From assembly GCF_006476045.1 (NCBI RefSeq), contig NZ_SRZY01000011.1, positions 558,001-622,000 on the forward strand: a stretch of DNA of 64,000 nucleotides, in the 5' to 3' direction. A program made the position numbers and the translations under genes. Under the pieces are notes generated by a model. The model saw only the letters and a list, made by a program, of their open reading frames with translations. It was not told the DNA's origin and ran no database searches. Shown piece after piece: positions 26,361-36,200 of the stretch; the stretch's first letter is position 1, and each line of letters starts with the position of its first letter. Origin of the DNA: Sphingobacterium lumbrici. Its GTDB lineage: Bacteria; Bacteroidota; Bacteroidia; Sphingobacteriales; Sphingobacteriaceae.

Positions 26361-27496
26361 AAGGCTTCACTGATGCTTAGGTAAAAGCCAGACTGTCTTT
26401 TTTCTCCCGATCTCTTTTCTCCATGTGCATAATCCAGTCGGATCGTGCTGTTGTGCTCTAAACTAAAGAAATAACGTATCCCTCCGCCAAATGAAGGTAC
26501 TAGCCGTAGGTTGTGCTGAGGGGAGAACGTGCTTCCTGTACCACCAAAGACAACAGCTCCGAGTCTTGGAATTATTCTATAGCGTAGTTCTGCCTGTGTA
26601 GCCGTGTAACTCTTGTCTTTATAACGTCCCAGATAATACCCTCTCATCGTCATGTCACCTCCTAGATCTCTAAAGGCGTAGAAAGGTATGTCTTTGCCGA
26701 AGGAAGTTCTGTATAGTGTCTGGATAGCGGTTGTTAATTTGGGCGTGAGGGGATAGAAGTATCTGACATCCAATTCGATTTGACTGCCTGTGAAATTATC
26801 TCCGTCCCAGAAGTTGGGAGCATAAGCATATTTTATTCGGCTGTAAAGGCCCGATGTGGAGTAAGTTGTGTTATTCCGGGTGTCGAATAATGCAGATGCC
26901 CCTAATGCGATGTATTTTCCACCTGTTTTGCCTAACACTTCATTTGATTCGAAAATGCCTCCAGGCTCTTCATCCGTAAAGGAGAAATGTTCAAAATTCG
27001 CATTTACTCCAAGGTAGAGCTTTGGCGATATTTTCTTTTCGATATCGAACTTCGCTCTGAAGAGTTCTTGGTCGATATAGTCTTCATCTATGAGTAATGT
27101 TTTGTTGCCAATACCGTAAAAATTGAACGGCCAATCTCTAAATCTTAATTCGGAAATAATATGATAGTCGTTGTTTTTCGTCCAGATATCTGATGTTAGT
27201 TTGATGTTTTTCTGTTGCTTGGTGGTCATGGTTGCCATCAGTGTCAGATTAGATGTGCGGCTGTTTAAATCCGATTTGTCGGTATAAAAATTATAGGTAG
27301 AAGCGAATCCGTATTCAAATCCTGATTCTTGTGCGTAGCCTATAGCGGGTAAAGCGATGAAACTTGCTCCTCTGGAGGAATCTTTTTTAGATGATAAAAA
27401 CTGTTTGATAGTCCTTTTTATAAAATTATTGTTTTCTTGGGCGACTAAGGGGAGGGATAATAAAGTGCAAAGACAAAAAATAAAATTTCGTTTCAT
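26357..27496 (-). CDS. Omp85/BamA-type outer membrane beta-barrel protein
   Basis: A 379-residue protein with a cleavable signal peptide (MKRNFIFCLCTLLSLPLVAQ) and a barrel of alternating hydrophobic strands ending in a terminal Phe (GFYLSISEAF), as expected for Bam-inserted barrels. The MRGYYLGRYKDK segment corresponds to the VRGF-type loop motif of the Omp85 superfamily. POTRA domains are absent: only about 30 residues precede the barrel. This is the short type seen in many Bacteroidota, of unknown function. Transcribed from promoter copy 2. Confidence 0.85.
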   Translation of the reverse strand: MKRNFIFCLCTLLSLPLVAQENNNFIKRTIKQFLSSKKDSSRGASFIALPAIGYAQESGFEYGFASTYNFYTDKSDLNSRTSNLTLMATMTTKQQKNIKLTSDIWTKNNDYHIISELRFRDWPFNFYGIGNKTLLIDEDYIDQELFRAKFDIEKKISPKLYLGVNANFEHFSFTDEEPGGIFESNEVLGKTGGKYIALGASALFDTRNNTTYSTSGLYSRIKYAYAPNFWDGDNFTGSQIELDVRYFYPLTPKLTTAIQTLYRTSFGKDIPFYAFRDLGGDMTMRGYYLGRYKDKSYTATQAELRYRIIPRLGAVVFGGTGSTFSPQHNLRLVPSFGGGIRYFFSLEHNSTIRLDYAHGEKRSGEKRQSGFYLSISEAF

Positions 27497-27518
27497 GTAG
27501 TTTTGATATCATTTTTAC

Positions 27519-27562
27519 GTGTTTCAAACTTAGATAAAATGCTTTGCATTCACGAACCGAAT
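27519..27562 (-). promoter_or_regulatory. Promoter/operator copy 2 (Omp85-type gene)
   Basis: Inverted near-copy of 23448-23493. The block 27525-27553 matches copy 1 at all 29 bases; the -7 box is TAAGTTTG (27532-27525 on the minus strand), and the dyad AATGC-AAA-GCATT lies 5 nt upstream of it. The distance from box to start codon is 28 nt, the same as in copy 1. Confidence 0.75.
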
Positions 27563-27785
27563 GTAATGAGTTCATTGATGCCATTGAAAGCAAATATAAA
27601 TAAATAACCGCGAAGCGCTCATGTCTGCTTTTAAAGGCAGACACAAATGAATAATGCTTAATAAAAAAGTACTAATGAAATATAATCCAAATATTTCGGA
27701 ATAAGAAGATGGAATTGGGATTGAAAATTATTTCGTTGCATATCAGTGCAATGAAAAGAATGAGTGTGTTTTTTTTGGAAAATAA
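27563..27785. other. Gap with a second copy of two short repeat motifs
   Basis: AACCGCGAAGCGCTCAT (27606-27622) and TTTTAAAGGCAGA (27629-27641) recur, in opposite orientation and swapped order, in the accB-fabH gap. TGTCTGC (27622-27628) and GCAGACA (27637-27643) form a hairpin. No gene is seen in this stretch. Confidence 0.4.
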
Positions 27786-27816
27786 TTTTGTAAAGTCCTT
27801 TTAGTGCCTATCTTTG
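27786..27816 (+). promoter_or_regulatory. Upstream promoter of the tRNA-tuf operon
   Basis: TTTTG at 27786-27790 and TATCTTTG at 27809-27816, 18 nt apart: a close match to the Bacteroidota consensus. The transcript would begin about 27822, 170 nt before the first tRNA. Confidence 0.7.
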
Positions 27817-27899
27817 CGTCATCGAAAACAAAATAAGGGTTATACTTGAATTCGTTTTTGAATCGTTCTTTTAAAGAAAAAACTTTTTTTAAAATACTC

Positions 27900-27930
27900 T
27901 TGCAAAAGTGAAATTAAATTTTGATTTTTG
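27900..27930 (+). promoter_or_regulatory. Second promoter of the tRNA-tuf operon
   Basis: TTG at 27900-27902 and GATTTTTG at 27923-27930, 20 nt apart, followed by CAC. It lies about 55 nt before the first tRNA and resembles the stable-RNA promoter style of Bacteroidota (TTTGCAC at the start region). The -7 box lacks its first T. Confidence 0.5.
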
Positions 27931-27990
27931 CACTCGCTGTTCGAGAGAACAGATTGTTCTTAGAGATTATATTAAAAGAAGAAAATATTA

Positions 27991-28063
<73 letters not shown>

Positions 28064-28088
28064 CTAAAGCGACGTAAGTTGCTGGTCT

Positions 28089-28169
28089 GGAGGGGTTCCA
28101 GAGCGGTCAAATGGGACGGACTGTAAATCCGTTGCTTCGGCTTCGAAGGTTCGAATCCTTCTCCCTCCA
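28089..28169 (+). tRNA. tRNA-Tyr (anticodon GTA)
   Basis: Acceptor GGAGGGG pairs with TCCCTCC (one G-T pair); anticodon arm ACGGA-CTGTAAA-TCCGT gives GTA; the long variable arm (GCTTCGGCTTCG) is typical of bacterial tRNA-Tyr. Confidence 0.97.
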
Positions 28170-28228
28170 CACTAAATAGTTTGCGGATTGTTGCAGGTGA
28201 AAATCTTGCTACAATTACGCGAACGCAA

Positions 28229-28301
28229 GCGGAAGTAGCTCAGTTGGTAGAGCGATAGCCTTCCAAGCTATAGGTCGCGAGTTCGAACCTCGTCTTCCGC
28301 T
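28229..28301 (+). tRNA. tRNA-Gly (anticodon TCC)
   Basis: Acceptor GCGGAAG pairs with CTTCCGC; anticodon arm ATAGC-CTTCCAA-GCTAT gives TCC; T-loop GTTCGAAC. Confidence 0.97.
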
Positions 28302-28393
28302 CTTTAATATCAAGATTTTAAGTCTCTATCTTTCATGATAATCATGTAATGTAAGGTGGAGGCAATAATCTGTAAATAAGCTTTTGATAAGAA

Positions 28394-28465
<72 letters not shown>

Positions 28466-28539
28466 CGAATAATTTAAGTTTGTTGACTTTGTAAAGAATT
28501 TAATAAAGAAATATTTAATAATTACTAATTCGCATAAAC

Positions 28540-29724
28540 ATGGCAAAAGAGAAATTTGACCGTAGTAAACCACACTTAAACATTGGTACAATCGGTCACG
28601 TTGACCACGGTAAAACTACTACAACTGCAGCTATCACTAAAGTATTGGCTGATAAAGGTTTATCAGAAGCTCGTTCATTTGATTCAATTGACTCTGCTCC
28701 TGAAGAAAAAGAACGTGGTATTACAATTAATACAGCGCACGTTGAGTATTCAACAGCTAACCGTCACTACGCACACGTTGACTGTCCAGGTCACGCGGAT
28801 TACGTGAAAAACATGGTTACTGGTGCTGCTCAAATGGATGGTGCGATCATCGTAGTAGCTGCTACTGACGGTCCTATGCCTCAAACTCGTGAGCACATCT
28901 TATTGGCTCGCCAGGTAGGTGTTCCTGCATTAGTTGTTTTCATGAACAAAACTGACTTAGTTGATGACGAAGAGTTGTTAGACTTAGTTGAAATGGAAGT
29001 TCGTGAATTATTATCATTCTACGAATACCCAGGTGATGATATTCCTGTAATCAAAGGTTCTGCTTTAGGTGCATTGAATGGTGAGCCTGAGTGGGTTGAA
29101 AAAATCATGGAATTAATGGATGCTGTAGATAACTACATTCCAATTCCTCCACGTTTGACTGAGCTTCCTTTCTTGATGCCAGTAGAAGATGTTTTCTCTA
29201 TCACAGGTCGTGGTACTGTAGCAACAGGTCGTATCGAAAGAGGTGTAATCAACTCTGGTGATCCAGTTGAGATCTTAGGTATGGGTGCTGAAAACTTAAA
29301 ATCTACAGTAACAGGTGTGGAGATGTTCCGTAAAATATTAGATTACGGTGAAGCTGGTGATAACGTAGGTTTATTGTTGCGTGGTATTGAGAAAACTGAT
29401 ATCCGTCGTGGTATGGTTATCTGTAAACCAGGTTCTGTAACTCCTCACGATCACTTCAAAGCTGAAGTTTACGTATTGTCAAAAGCTGAAGGTGGACGTC
29501 ATACTCCATTCTTTAACAAATACCGTCCTCAATTCTATTTCCGTACAACAGACGTTACTGGTGAGATTTCACTAGCTGAAGGTACTGAGATGGTTATGCC
29601 AGGTGATAACGTTACAATCACAGTTAAGTTGATTTCTCCTATCGCTATGGAAAAAGGTCTACGTTTCGCTATCCGTGAGGGTGGTCGTACAGTAGGTGCT
29701 GGTCAGGTAACTGAAATTTTATAG
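28540..29724 (+). CDS. tuf: Elongation factor Tu
   Basis: GTPase that brings aminoacyl-tRNA to the ribosome. The 394-residue sequence has the P-loop GHVDHGKT at 19-26, the switch region with RGITIN, DCPGH, and the guanine-binding MNKTDL. Codon choice is strongly optimised (GGT, CGT, GTA-rich), as expected for very high expression. It is co-transcribed with the four upstream tRNAs, and a hairpin terminator lies downstream. Confidence 0.99.
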   Translation: MAKEKFDRSKPHLNIGTIGHVDHGKTTTTAAITKVLADKGLSEARSFDSIDSAPEEKERGITINTAHVEYSTANRHYAHVDCPGHADYVKNMVTGAAQMDGAIIVVAATDGPMPQTREHILLARQVGVPALVVFMNKTDLVDDEELLDLVEMEVRELLSFYEYPGDDIPVIKGSALGALNGEPEWVEKIMELMDAVDNYIPIPPRLTELPFLMPVEDVFSITGRGTVATGRIERGVINSGDPVEILGMGAENLKSTVTGVEMFRKILDYGEAGDNVGLLLRGIEKTDIRRGMVICKPGSVTPHDHFKAEVYVLSKAEGGRHTPFFNKYRPQFYFRTTDVTGEISLAEGTEMVMPGDNVTITVKLISPIAMEKGLRFAIREGGRTVGAGQVTEIL

Positions 29725-29749
29725 TCTTTATAGATTATACTAAATATAA

Positions 29750-29788
29750 AAATAAGCTAATTGGCTGATGCTGATTAGCTTATTTTTT
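29750..29788 (+). terminator. tuf terminator
   Basis: AATAAGCTAAT pairs with ATTAGCTTATT around a 12-nt loop and runs into TTTT. Confidence 0.8.
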
Positions 29789-29833
29789 CTAAGAGATCTG
29801 GGGTCGCTTAGCACTAAAAAAAAGTAAATAATA

Positions 29834-29865
29834 TTTGCTGTAATGTATCGTAAACACTATATTTG
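29834..29865 (+). promoter_or_regulatory. Promoter of tRNA-Trp - secE - nusG
   Basis: TTTG at 29834-29837 and TATATTTG at 29858-29865, 20 nt apart: a textbook Bacteroidota promoter. The start would be near 29871, 15 nt before the tRNA. Confidence 0.8.
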
Positions 29866-29885
29866 CAGCATTGAAATAATAACTA

Positions 29886-29958
29886 CACGGGCATAGTTCA
29901 ATGGTAGAATAGAGGTCTCCAAAACCTTCGATCAGGGTTCGAATCCTTGTGCCCGTGC
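29886..29958 (+). tRNA. tRNA-Trp (anticodon CCA)
   Basis: Acceptor CACGGGC pairs with GCCCGTG; anticodon arm GAGGT-CTCCAAA-ACCTT gives CCA; T-loop GTTCGAAT. It is joined to secE as in many Bacteroidota. Confidence 0.97.
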
Positions 29959-29981
29959 TAACATAACTTAAGTAACTACTA

Positions 29982-30176
29982 ATGGCTAAAGTACTTGATT
30001 TTTTTAAAGACTCTTATGTTGAGATTACGGAGAAGGTAACTTGGCCTACTTGGTCTCAGTTGCAAAATCATGCAGTTGTTGTACTTGTTGCATCTGTTTT
30101 AATCGCACTGATTATTTTTGTGATGGATAAAGCTTCAAGTAACGTGTTAGAGGTGTTGTACGGTACAGCTTCTTAA
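29982..30176 (+). CDS. secE: Preprotein translocase subunit SecE
   Basis: Small clamp subunit of the SecYEG channel. The 64-residue protein has the amphipathic segment FFKDSYVEITEKVTWPTWSQL, including the conserved VTWPT, followed by one transmembrane helix (AVVVLVASVLIALIIFVM). It lies 23 nt behind tRNA-Trp and 19 nt ahead of nusG. Confidence 0.97.
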   Translation: MAKVLDFFKDSYVEITEKVTWPTWSQLQNHAVVVLVASVLIALIIFVMDKASSNVLEVLYGTAS

Positions 30177-30195
30177 TTTTATCAATCAAATATCT

Positions 30196-30741
30196 ATGGC
30201 TGATCAAAGTTTGAAATGGTACGTAGTGCGTGCTGTAAGTGGTAAGGAAAAAAAAGTAAAGCAATATATAGAGGCTGAAGTAAGTCGTCTTGGTATTCAG
30301 CATTTGGTTCCTCAGGTTTTAATACCTATGGAAAAATACTATCAAATGCGTGATGGTAAAAAGGTGGCTAAAGAGCGTAATTACTATCCTGGATATGTGC
30401 TTATCGAAGCTGCTTTAGATGGTGAGATCGAGCACGTAATCAAGAATTTGAATAGCGTAATCGGTTTCTTAGGAGATAAAGCTGGTAATGCTATTCCACT
30501 TCGCCAAGCTGAAATAAACCGTATTTTGGGTAAAGTGGATGAGATGGCTGAGCAAGGGGAGACTATTAATGTTGCCTATTACGTAGGAGAAGCTGTGAAA
30601 GTGGTAGACGGTCCATTTAATGGCTTTACTGGTGAAATTGAAGAAGTTCACGAAGATAAAAAGAAACTAACGGTAATGGTTAAAGTTTTTGGTCGTAAAA
30701 CTCCATTGGAACTTAACTATATGCAAGTAGAAAAGGAATAA
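30196..30741 (+). CDS. nusG: Transcription termination/antitermination protein NusG
   Basis: Binds RNA polymerase and couples it to the ribosome or Rho. The 181-residue protein has the NGN domain (KWYVVRAVSGKEKKVKQYIE; YYPGYVLIEA) and the C-terminal KOW motif (GEAVKVVDGPFNGFTGEIEEV). Normal length; standard neighbour of secE. Confidence 0.98.
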   Translation: MADQSLKWYVVRAVSGKEKKVKQYIEAEVSRLGIQHLVPQVLIPMEKYYQMRDGKKVAKERNYYPGYVLIEAALDGEIEHVIKNLNSVIGFLGDKAGNAIPLRQAEINRILGKVDEMAEQGETINVAYYVGEAVKVVDGPFNGFTGEIEEVHEDKKKLTVMVKVFGRKTPLELNYMQVEKE

Positions 30742-30756
30742 GATATTTTTTGTATA

Positions 30757-30793
30757 AAGAGAGCCCTTCTGAAAAATCAGAAGGGCTCTCTTT
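30757..30793 (+). terminator. Hairpin after nusG
   Basis: AAAGAGAGCCCTTCTGA pairs with TCAGAAGGGCTCTCTTT around a 3-nt loop, a very stable stem. The following sequence is TATATA and not a clean T-run, so termination may be partial, allowing some read-through into rplK. Confidence 0.75.
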
Positions 30794-30827
30794 ATATATA
30801 ATGGGATAAGAAATATTTGTATATTAA

Positions 30828-30859
30828 TTTGTTTGTGATTAATATATTGTATATCTTTG
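30828..30859 (+). promoter_or_regulatory. rplK operon promoter
   Basis: TTTG at 30828-30831 and TATCTTTG at 30852-30859, 20 nt apart. The leader is about 100 nt and contains TGGTTGCAAAACCA, which folds. A leader of this length could hold autoregulation by L1. Confidence 0.75.
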
Positions 30860-30965
30860 CACCTCATTTGGTTGCAAAACCATGTTTTAAGATCAGATGA
30901 ATAAATGTTACGTTATTTGCTTCCAACTTACTAACAAACATTTAACACATTAAATTTATAACAAA

Positions 30966-31409
30966 ATGGCAAAAGAAGTCAGTGCGTTAGTAAAATTACA
31001 AGTTAAGGGCGGTGCAGCCAATCCATCTCCTCCAGTAGGACCTGCTTTAGGTGCTAAAGGTGTGAATATTATGGATTTCTGTAAGCAGTTCAATGCTCGT
31101 ACGCAAGACAAACCCGGTCAGGTTTTACCTGTTGTCATTACTGTTTATGCAGACAAATCATTTGATTTTATCATCAAAACTCCACCGGTAGCTATTCAAT
31201 TGAAAGATGCTGCTAAATTAAAAAGTGGATCTGGTGAGCCTAACCGTAAAAAAGTTGCTTCGGTAACTTGGGAACAGGTTGAGGTTATCGCTAAAGATAA
31301 AATGCCGGATTTGAATGCATTTACTGTAGAGTCAGCTATGAAAATGGTAGCTGGAACGGCGCGTAGTATGGGTATCACTGTTTCAGGTGACGCTCCTTGG
31401 AAAAATTAA
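30966..31409 (+). CDS. rplK: Large ribosomal subunit protein uL11
   Basis: Forms the GTPase-associated stalk base on 23S rRNA. The 147-residue protein has [21 protein letters not shown] at the N-terminus and the rRNA-binding C-terminal domain ([14 protein letters not shown]). First gene of the L11-L1-L10-L7/L12 unit. Confidence 0.98.
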   Translation: MAKEVSALVKLQVKGGAANPSPPVGPALGAKGVNIMDFCKQFNARTQDKPGQVLPVVITVYADKSFDFIIKTPPVAIQLKDAAKLKSGSGEPNRKKVASVTWEQVEVIAKDKMPDLNAFTVESAMKMVAGTARSMGITVSGDAPWKN

Positions 31410-31431
31410 TTAACGAAATCAGTTTAAGAAA

Positions 31432-32130
31432 GTGGCTAGATTAACAAAAAATCAAAAAGCGGCACTATCCAAAATTGAAGCTGGTAAGGCGTATTCTTTA
31501 CAAGAAGCTGCGGCTTTAGTAAAAGATATTACGACAACTAAATTTGATGCTTCAGTGGATATCGACGTTCGTTTAGGCGTAGATCCACGTAAAGCGAATC
31601 AAATGGTTCGTGGTATTGCGACATTACCTCACGGAACCGGTAAAACTGTGCGTGTTTTAGTATTATGTACTCCTGATAAGGAGGAAGAGGCTAAAGCTGC
31701 TGGTGCGGATTACGTAGGTCTTGACGACTATATCAGCAAAATCGAAGGTGGTTGGACTGACGTTGACATCATTATTACCATGCCTAGTGTAATGGCAAAA
31801 GTGGGTAAATTGGGGCGTATTTTAGGCCCGAGAAACTTAATGCCAAATCCTAAAACTGGTACAGTAACTACAGAGGTAGGTAAAGCTGTAACAGATGTAA
31901 AAGGCGGTAAGATCGATTTCAAAGTTGACAAAACCGGTATCATCCACACTTCAGTTGGAAAAGTGTCTTTCCCTGCGGAGAAGATTTATGATAATGCTTT
32001 AGAGGTATTACAAACTATTGCAAAATTAAAACCTTCGGCAGCTAAGGGAACATACTTCAAGAGTATCCATATCTCATCAACAATGAGTCCCGGTATTCAT
32101 ATCGAAACTAAATCAGTAGCTGGAATTTAA
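31432..32130 (+). CDS. rplA: Large ribosomal subunit protein uL1
   Basis: Stalk protein at the E site and, in other bacteria, the translational repressor of the L11 operon. The 232-residue protein has [20 protein letters not shown] and the signature [18 protein letters not shown]. The start is GTG at 31432, 22 nt after rplK; this is the only frame giving the conserved [10 protein letters not shown]-terminus. Confidence 0.98.
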   Translation: MARLTKNQKAALSKIEAGKAYSLQEAAALVKDITTTKFDASVDIDVRLGVDPRKANQMVRGIATLPHGTGKTVRVLVLCTPDKEEEAKAAGADYVGLDDYISKIEGGWTDVDIIITMPSVMAKVGKLGRILGPRNLMPNPKTGTVTTEVGKAVTDVKGGKIDFKVDKTGIIHTSVGKVSFPAEKIYDNALEVLQTIAKLKPSAAKGTYFKSIHISSTMSPGIHIETKSVAGI

Positions 32131-32132
32131 TC

Positions 32133-32651
32133 ATGAGAAAAGAAGAAAAACAAGAAATTGTTCAAGCTTTGGCCGAACAGATTAAATCTTTTGGTAATTT
32201 TTATATTACTGACACAGCTGATTTAACTGTTGACAAGATCAATGGAATTCGTCGCAAGTGTTACGAGCAAGGGATCATCATCCAAGTGGCTAAAAACTCA
32301 TTAATTGAGAAGGCGCTTGTTGAAGCAGGGATCGATTCAGAAGAATTGCGTAGTGTACTCAAAGGTGCTTCTACATTGTTGTTCTCTGAAGTAGGAAATG
32401 CGCCTGCGAAGTTGATTAAAGAATTGCGCAAATCAGGTGACAAGCCTGTATTAAAAGCAGCATATATTCAAGAAACAGCTTTCGTAGGTGACGATCAATT
32501 GAATGCATTAGTTACCCTTAAATCTAAGGATGAGCTTGTTGCAGACATTATCGCAGCGCTTCAATCACCAGCGAAGAATGTTATTTCTGCACTTCAATCG
32601 GGCGGAAATACTATTTCAGGTTTAGTAAAAGCTTTAGAACAAAGAGGATAA
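32133..32651 (+). CDS. rplJ: Large ribosomal subunit protein uL10
   Basis: Anchors the L7/L12 dimers to the stalk base. The 172-residue protein starts MRKEEKQEIVQALAEQIKSF; the N-terminal rRNA-binding domain contains RRKCYEQGI and VAKNSLIEKAL, and the C-terminal helix (VISALQSGGNTISGLVKALEQRG) binds L12. It lies 2 nt after rplA. Confidence 0.97.
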   Translation: MRKEEKQEIVQALAEQIKSFGNFYITDTADLTVDKINGIRRKCYEQGIIIQVAKNSLIEKALVEAGIDSEELRSVLKGASTLLFSEVGNAPAKLIKELRKSGDKPVLKAAYIQETAFVGDDQLNALVTLKSKDELVADIIAALQSPAKNVISALQSGGNTISGLVKALEQRG

Positions 32652-32728
32652 CGAACGCCTCAATAAATTAAAAGTTCGTAATATTAATTAACAACATTTA
32701 TTAAGTAAATTCAAAAAATCAAAATAAA

Positions 32729-33106
32729 ATGGCAGATTTAAAACAACTTGCTGAACAGTTAGTAAACTTAACAGTAAAAGAAGTTAAGGAATTAGCTGAT
32801 ATCCTAAAAGACGAATATGGTATCGAGCCTGCTGCTGCTGCTGTTGCAGTTGCTGCTGCTCCTGCTGAAGGTGGTGCTGCTGCGGCTGAAGAGAAAACAT
32901 CTTTCGATGTAATCTTGAAAGAAGCTGGTGGTCAAAAATTAGCAGTAGTTAAATTAGTTAAAGATTTAGCTGGTCTAGGTTTGAAAGAAGCTAAAGATTT
33001 AGTTGACGGCGCTCCTAAAGAATTAAAAGCTGGTGTTTCTAAAGACGAAGCAGAAGCTTTGAAAAAACAATTAGAAGAAGCTGGAGCTGTTGTTGAGATT
33101 AAGTAA
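32729..33106 (+). CDS. rplL: Large ribosomal subunit protein bL12 (L7/L12)
   Basis: Recruits translation GTPases. The 125-residue protein has the N-terminal dimerisation helices, an Ala/Gly-rich hinge (about 35-55, [21 protein letters not shown]) and the C-terminal factor-binding domain ([27 protein letters not shown]). Codon use is highly optimised. It is separated from rplJ by 77 nt. Confidence 0.98.
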   Translation: MADLKQLAEQLVNLTVKEVKELADILKDEYGIEPAAAAVAVAAAPAEGGAAAAEEKTSFDVILKEAGGQKLAVVKLVKDLAGLGLKEAKDLVDGAPKELKAGVSKDEAEALKKQLEEAGAVVEIK

Positions 33107-33129
33107 TCTCACATAGAGCCCTAAAAGGT

Positions 33130-33160
33130 TAGACTCTGATAGACTATCTATCAGAGTCTA
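33130..33160 (+). promoter_or_regulatory. Perfect hairpin between rplL and rpoB
   Basis: TAGACTCTGATAGA (33130-33143) and TCTATCAGAGTCTA (33147-33160) form a 14-bp stem with a 3-nt loop, followed by TTCCTGTTTT. By position it matches the attenuator or RNase III processing site that sets the ratio of ribosomal protein to polymerase expression in other bacteria; its function here is inferred. Confidence 0.7.
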
Positions 33161-33268
33161 TTCCTGTTTTATACTATAAGTCTTGTGAAGAGGTAGTGCT
33201 GGCTTCTTTACATTTACAACAGAACAGCACAGTTAAGCTCAGTTTTTTTAAACTAAAATCTTATTCCC

Positions 33269-36200
33269 TTGGCAAACAGTAATATTCAAAAAGAAAGAGT
33301 AAATTTTGCTACAAGTAAGAAGGTAATTGATTACCCCGATTTCTTGGATGTGCAATTGCAGTCTTTCAAGGAGTTTTTTCAATTAGAAACTACTTCTGAT
33401 AATCGCCATCAGGAAGGGTTGTACAAGGTTTTCGCGGAAAACTTCCCTATTTCTGATTCAAGAAACATTTTTGTGCTCGAGTTTTTGGATTATTTCATTG
33501 ATCCACCTCGCTATGATATCCAAGAGTGTATCGAGCGTGGTCTGACGTACAGCGTGCCGTTGAAGGCAAAATTAAAATTATCTTGTAATGATGAAGAACA
33601 CGAAGATTTCGAAACGATCGTACAAGATGTATATTTAGGTACAATTCCTTACATGACTCCCAAAGGTACATTTGTTATCAATGGTGCTGAACGTGTTATT
33701 GTATCTCAATTACACCGCTCTCCTGGTGTATTCTTTGGTCAGAGTAGACACACAAATGGTACTAAACTTTATTCTGCTAGGGTAATTCCTTTTAAAGGTT
33801 CTTGGATCGAATTTGCGACAGATGTGAACAACGTCATGTACGCCTATATCGATCGTAAGAAGAAATTCCCAGTTACAACTTTATTACGTGCAATCGGTTT
33901 TGATTCGGATAAAGATATCTTAGAATTGTTTGACCTTGCAGATGAAGTAAAAGTTAGTAAATCTGGTTTAAAGAAATATGTTGGTCGTCGTTTGGCGGCT
34001 AGGGTATTAAAAAAATGGATTGAAGATTTCGTGGATGAAGATACAGGTGAAGTTGTATCTATCGATCGTAACGAAATTATACTTGAACGCGAAACTGTCC
34101 TAGAAGAAGATCACATTGACTTGATCATCGATGCCGGTGTAAAATCTATTATTTTGGCTAAAGATGATGATTCAAACAATGCAGACTATTCTATTATATA
34201 TAATACCTTACAGAAAGATACGTCAAATTCTGAAAAGGAAGCGGTAGAGCATATCTATCGTCAATTGCGTAATGCGGAACCACCTGATGAAGAAACTGCT
34301 CGTGGTATCATCGACCGTTTATTCTTTTCTGATAAACGTTATGATTTAGGAGATGTAGGTCGTTACCGGATCAACCGCAAGCTTCAATTGGATACGGCTG
34401 CCGAAACGAAAGTATTGACACGTCAAGATATTATCGCGATCGTGAAATACTTAATTAACCTGATCAATTCTAAAGCTGAGGTAGATGATATCGATCACTT
34501 GTCAAATCGTCGTGTACGTACGGTAGGTGAACAGTTATATGCTCAATTTGGAGTTGGTTTAGCTCGTATGGCGCGTACAATCCGTGAGCGTATGAATATC
34601 CGCGACAACGAGGTGTTTACACCTACGGATTTGATTAATGCACGTACACTGTCGTCGGTGATTAATTCGTTCTTCGGAACGAATCAGCTTTCTCAGTTTA
34701 TGGATCAAACAAATCCGTTAGCCGAGATAACACACAAACGTCGTTTGTCAGCTTTAGGTCCAGGTGGTCTGTCGCGCGAACGTGCCGGTTTTGAGGTGCG
34801 TGACGTTCACTATACACACTACGGTCGTCTTTGTACGATTGAAACTCCAGAGGGACCAAATATCGGTTTGATTTCTTCTCTATCTGTACATGCTAAGATT
34901 AACAACTTAGGTTTCATCGAAACTCCTTACCGTATTGTAAGAGATGGTAAAGTTGTTGTGGATGAACCAGTGGTATATTTATCTGCGGAAGATGAAGACG
35001 GTAAAACTATTGCGCAAGCAAATGCACAATACGATGATAACGGTAACTATTTAGAAGCTAAAGTAAAAGCGAGGTATGAGGGTGATTTCCCGATTATCGT
35101 GCCTGAGAAATTAGACTATATGGATGTTGCCCCTAATCAGATTACATCTATTGCGGCGTCTTTGATTCCTTTCTTGGAGCATGATGATGCCAACCGTGCC
35201 TTGATGGGATCTAACATGCAACGTCAAGCTGTTCCATTGTTACGTCCTCAAGCTCCTATTGTAGGAACCGGATTAGAAGGCCGCGTGGCTTCAGATTCTC
35301 GGACATTAATTAACGCAGAAGGAAACGGTGTCGTAGAATACGTAGATGCACAAGAAATAAAAATTCGTTACGAACGTAACGAAGATGATCGTCTAGTTTC
35401 ATTTGACGATGATATTAGAACATATCGATTGATCAAATTCAAGAAAACCAATCAGAATACTTGTATCAACTTAAAACCTATCGTTAGAAAAGGGCAAAAA
35501 GTTACTAAAGGTCAAGTGCTTTGTGAAGGTTATGCGACTGAAGATGGTGAATTGGCATTAGGACGTAACTTAAAAGTAGCATTCATGCCTTGGCAGGGAT
35601 ACAACTTTGAGGATGCGATCGTAATTTCTGAACGTGTGGTATCTCAGGATATTTTCACTTCATTACACATTGAAGAATTCGAATTAGAGGTTCGTGATAC
35701 AAAACGTGGTGAAGAAGAATTGACGGCGGATATTCCTAACGTATCGGAAGAAGCTACTAAAGATCTGGATGAGAATGGTATCATTCGTATCGGAGCGGAA
35801 GTAGGTGAGGGTGATATTTTGATCGGTAAGATTACACCTAAAGGTGAATCAGATCCTTCTCCGGAAGAAAAATTATTACGTGCTATATTCGGTGATAAGG
35901 CGGGCGATGTTAAAGATGCCTCTTTAAAAACTCCTCCTTCGATTAAAGGTGTTGTAATTGATACTAAATTATTCTCACGTGCTAAGAAGATGTCTAAAGA
36001 AGTCGAAAGAAAAGCTTTAGAGAAATTGGAAGTAGCACACGATAAGAACCTAAGATCACTAAAAGAGCGCTTGGTAGACAAACTATTTACTATTGTAAAC
36101 GGTAAAACCAGTCAAGGTGTTTATAATTCTTATCGCGAATTATTGGTAGCAAAGGGTGCGAAATTTACGCAGAAAATCCTAACGGATTTGGATTATGCAC

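Noticed and set aside
27426-27644. 72-codon minus-strand frame over the start of the Omp85-type gene
   Set aside because: It crosses promoter copy 2 in another frame and overlaps the true start; composition is not protein-like.
30757-30793. Taking the hairpin after nusG as a complete stop before rplK
   Set aside because: The stem is strong but lacks a clear T-run, and a full promoter for rplK follows, so I call it only a possible partial terminator.
33269-33271. Apparent missing start codon of rpoB
   Set aside because: The conserved N-terminus begins directly after a TTG, which is an accepted start; similar alternative starts occur for rplA (GTG) and the gene at 53382 (GTG).
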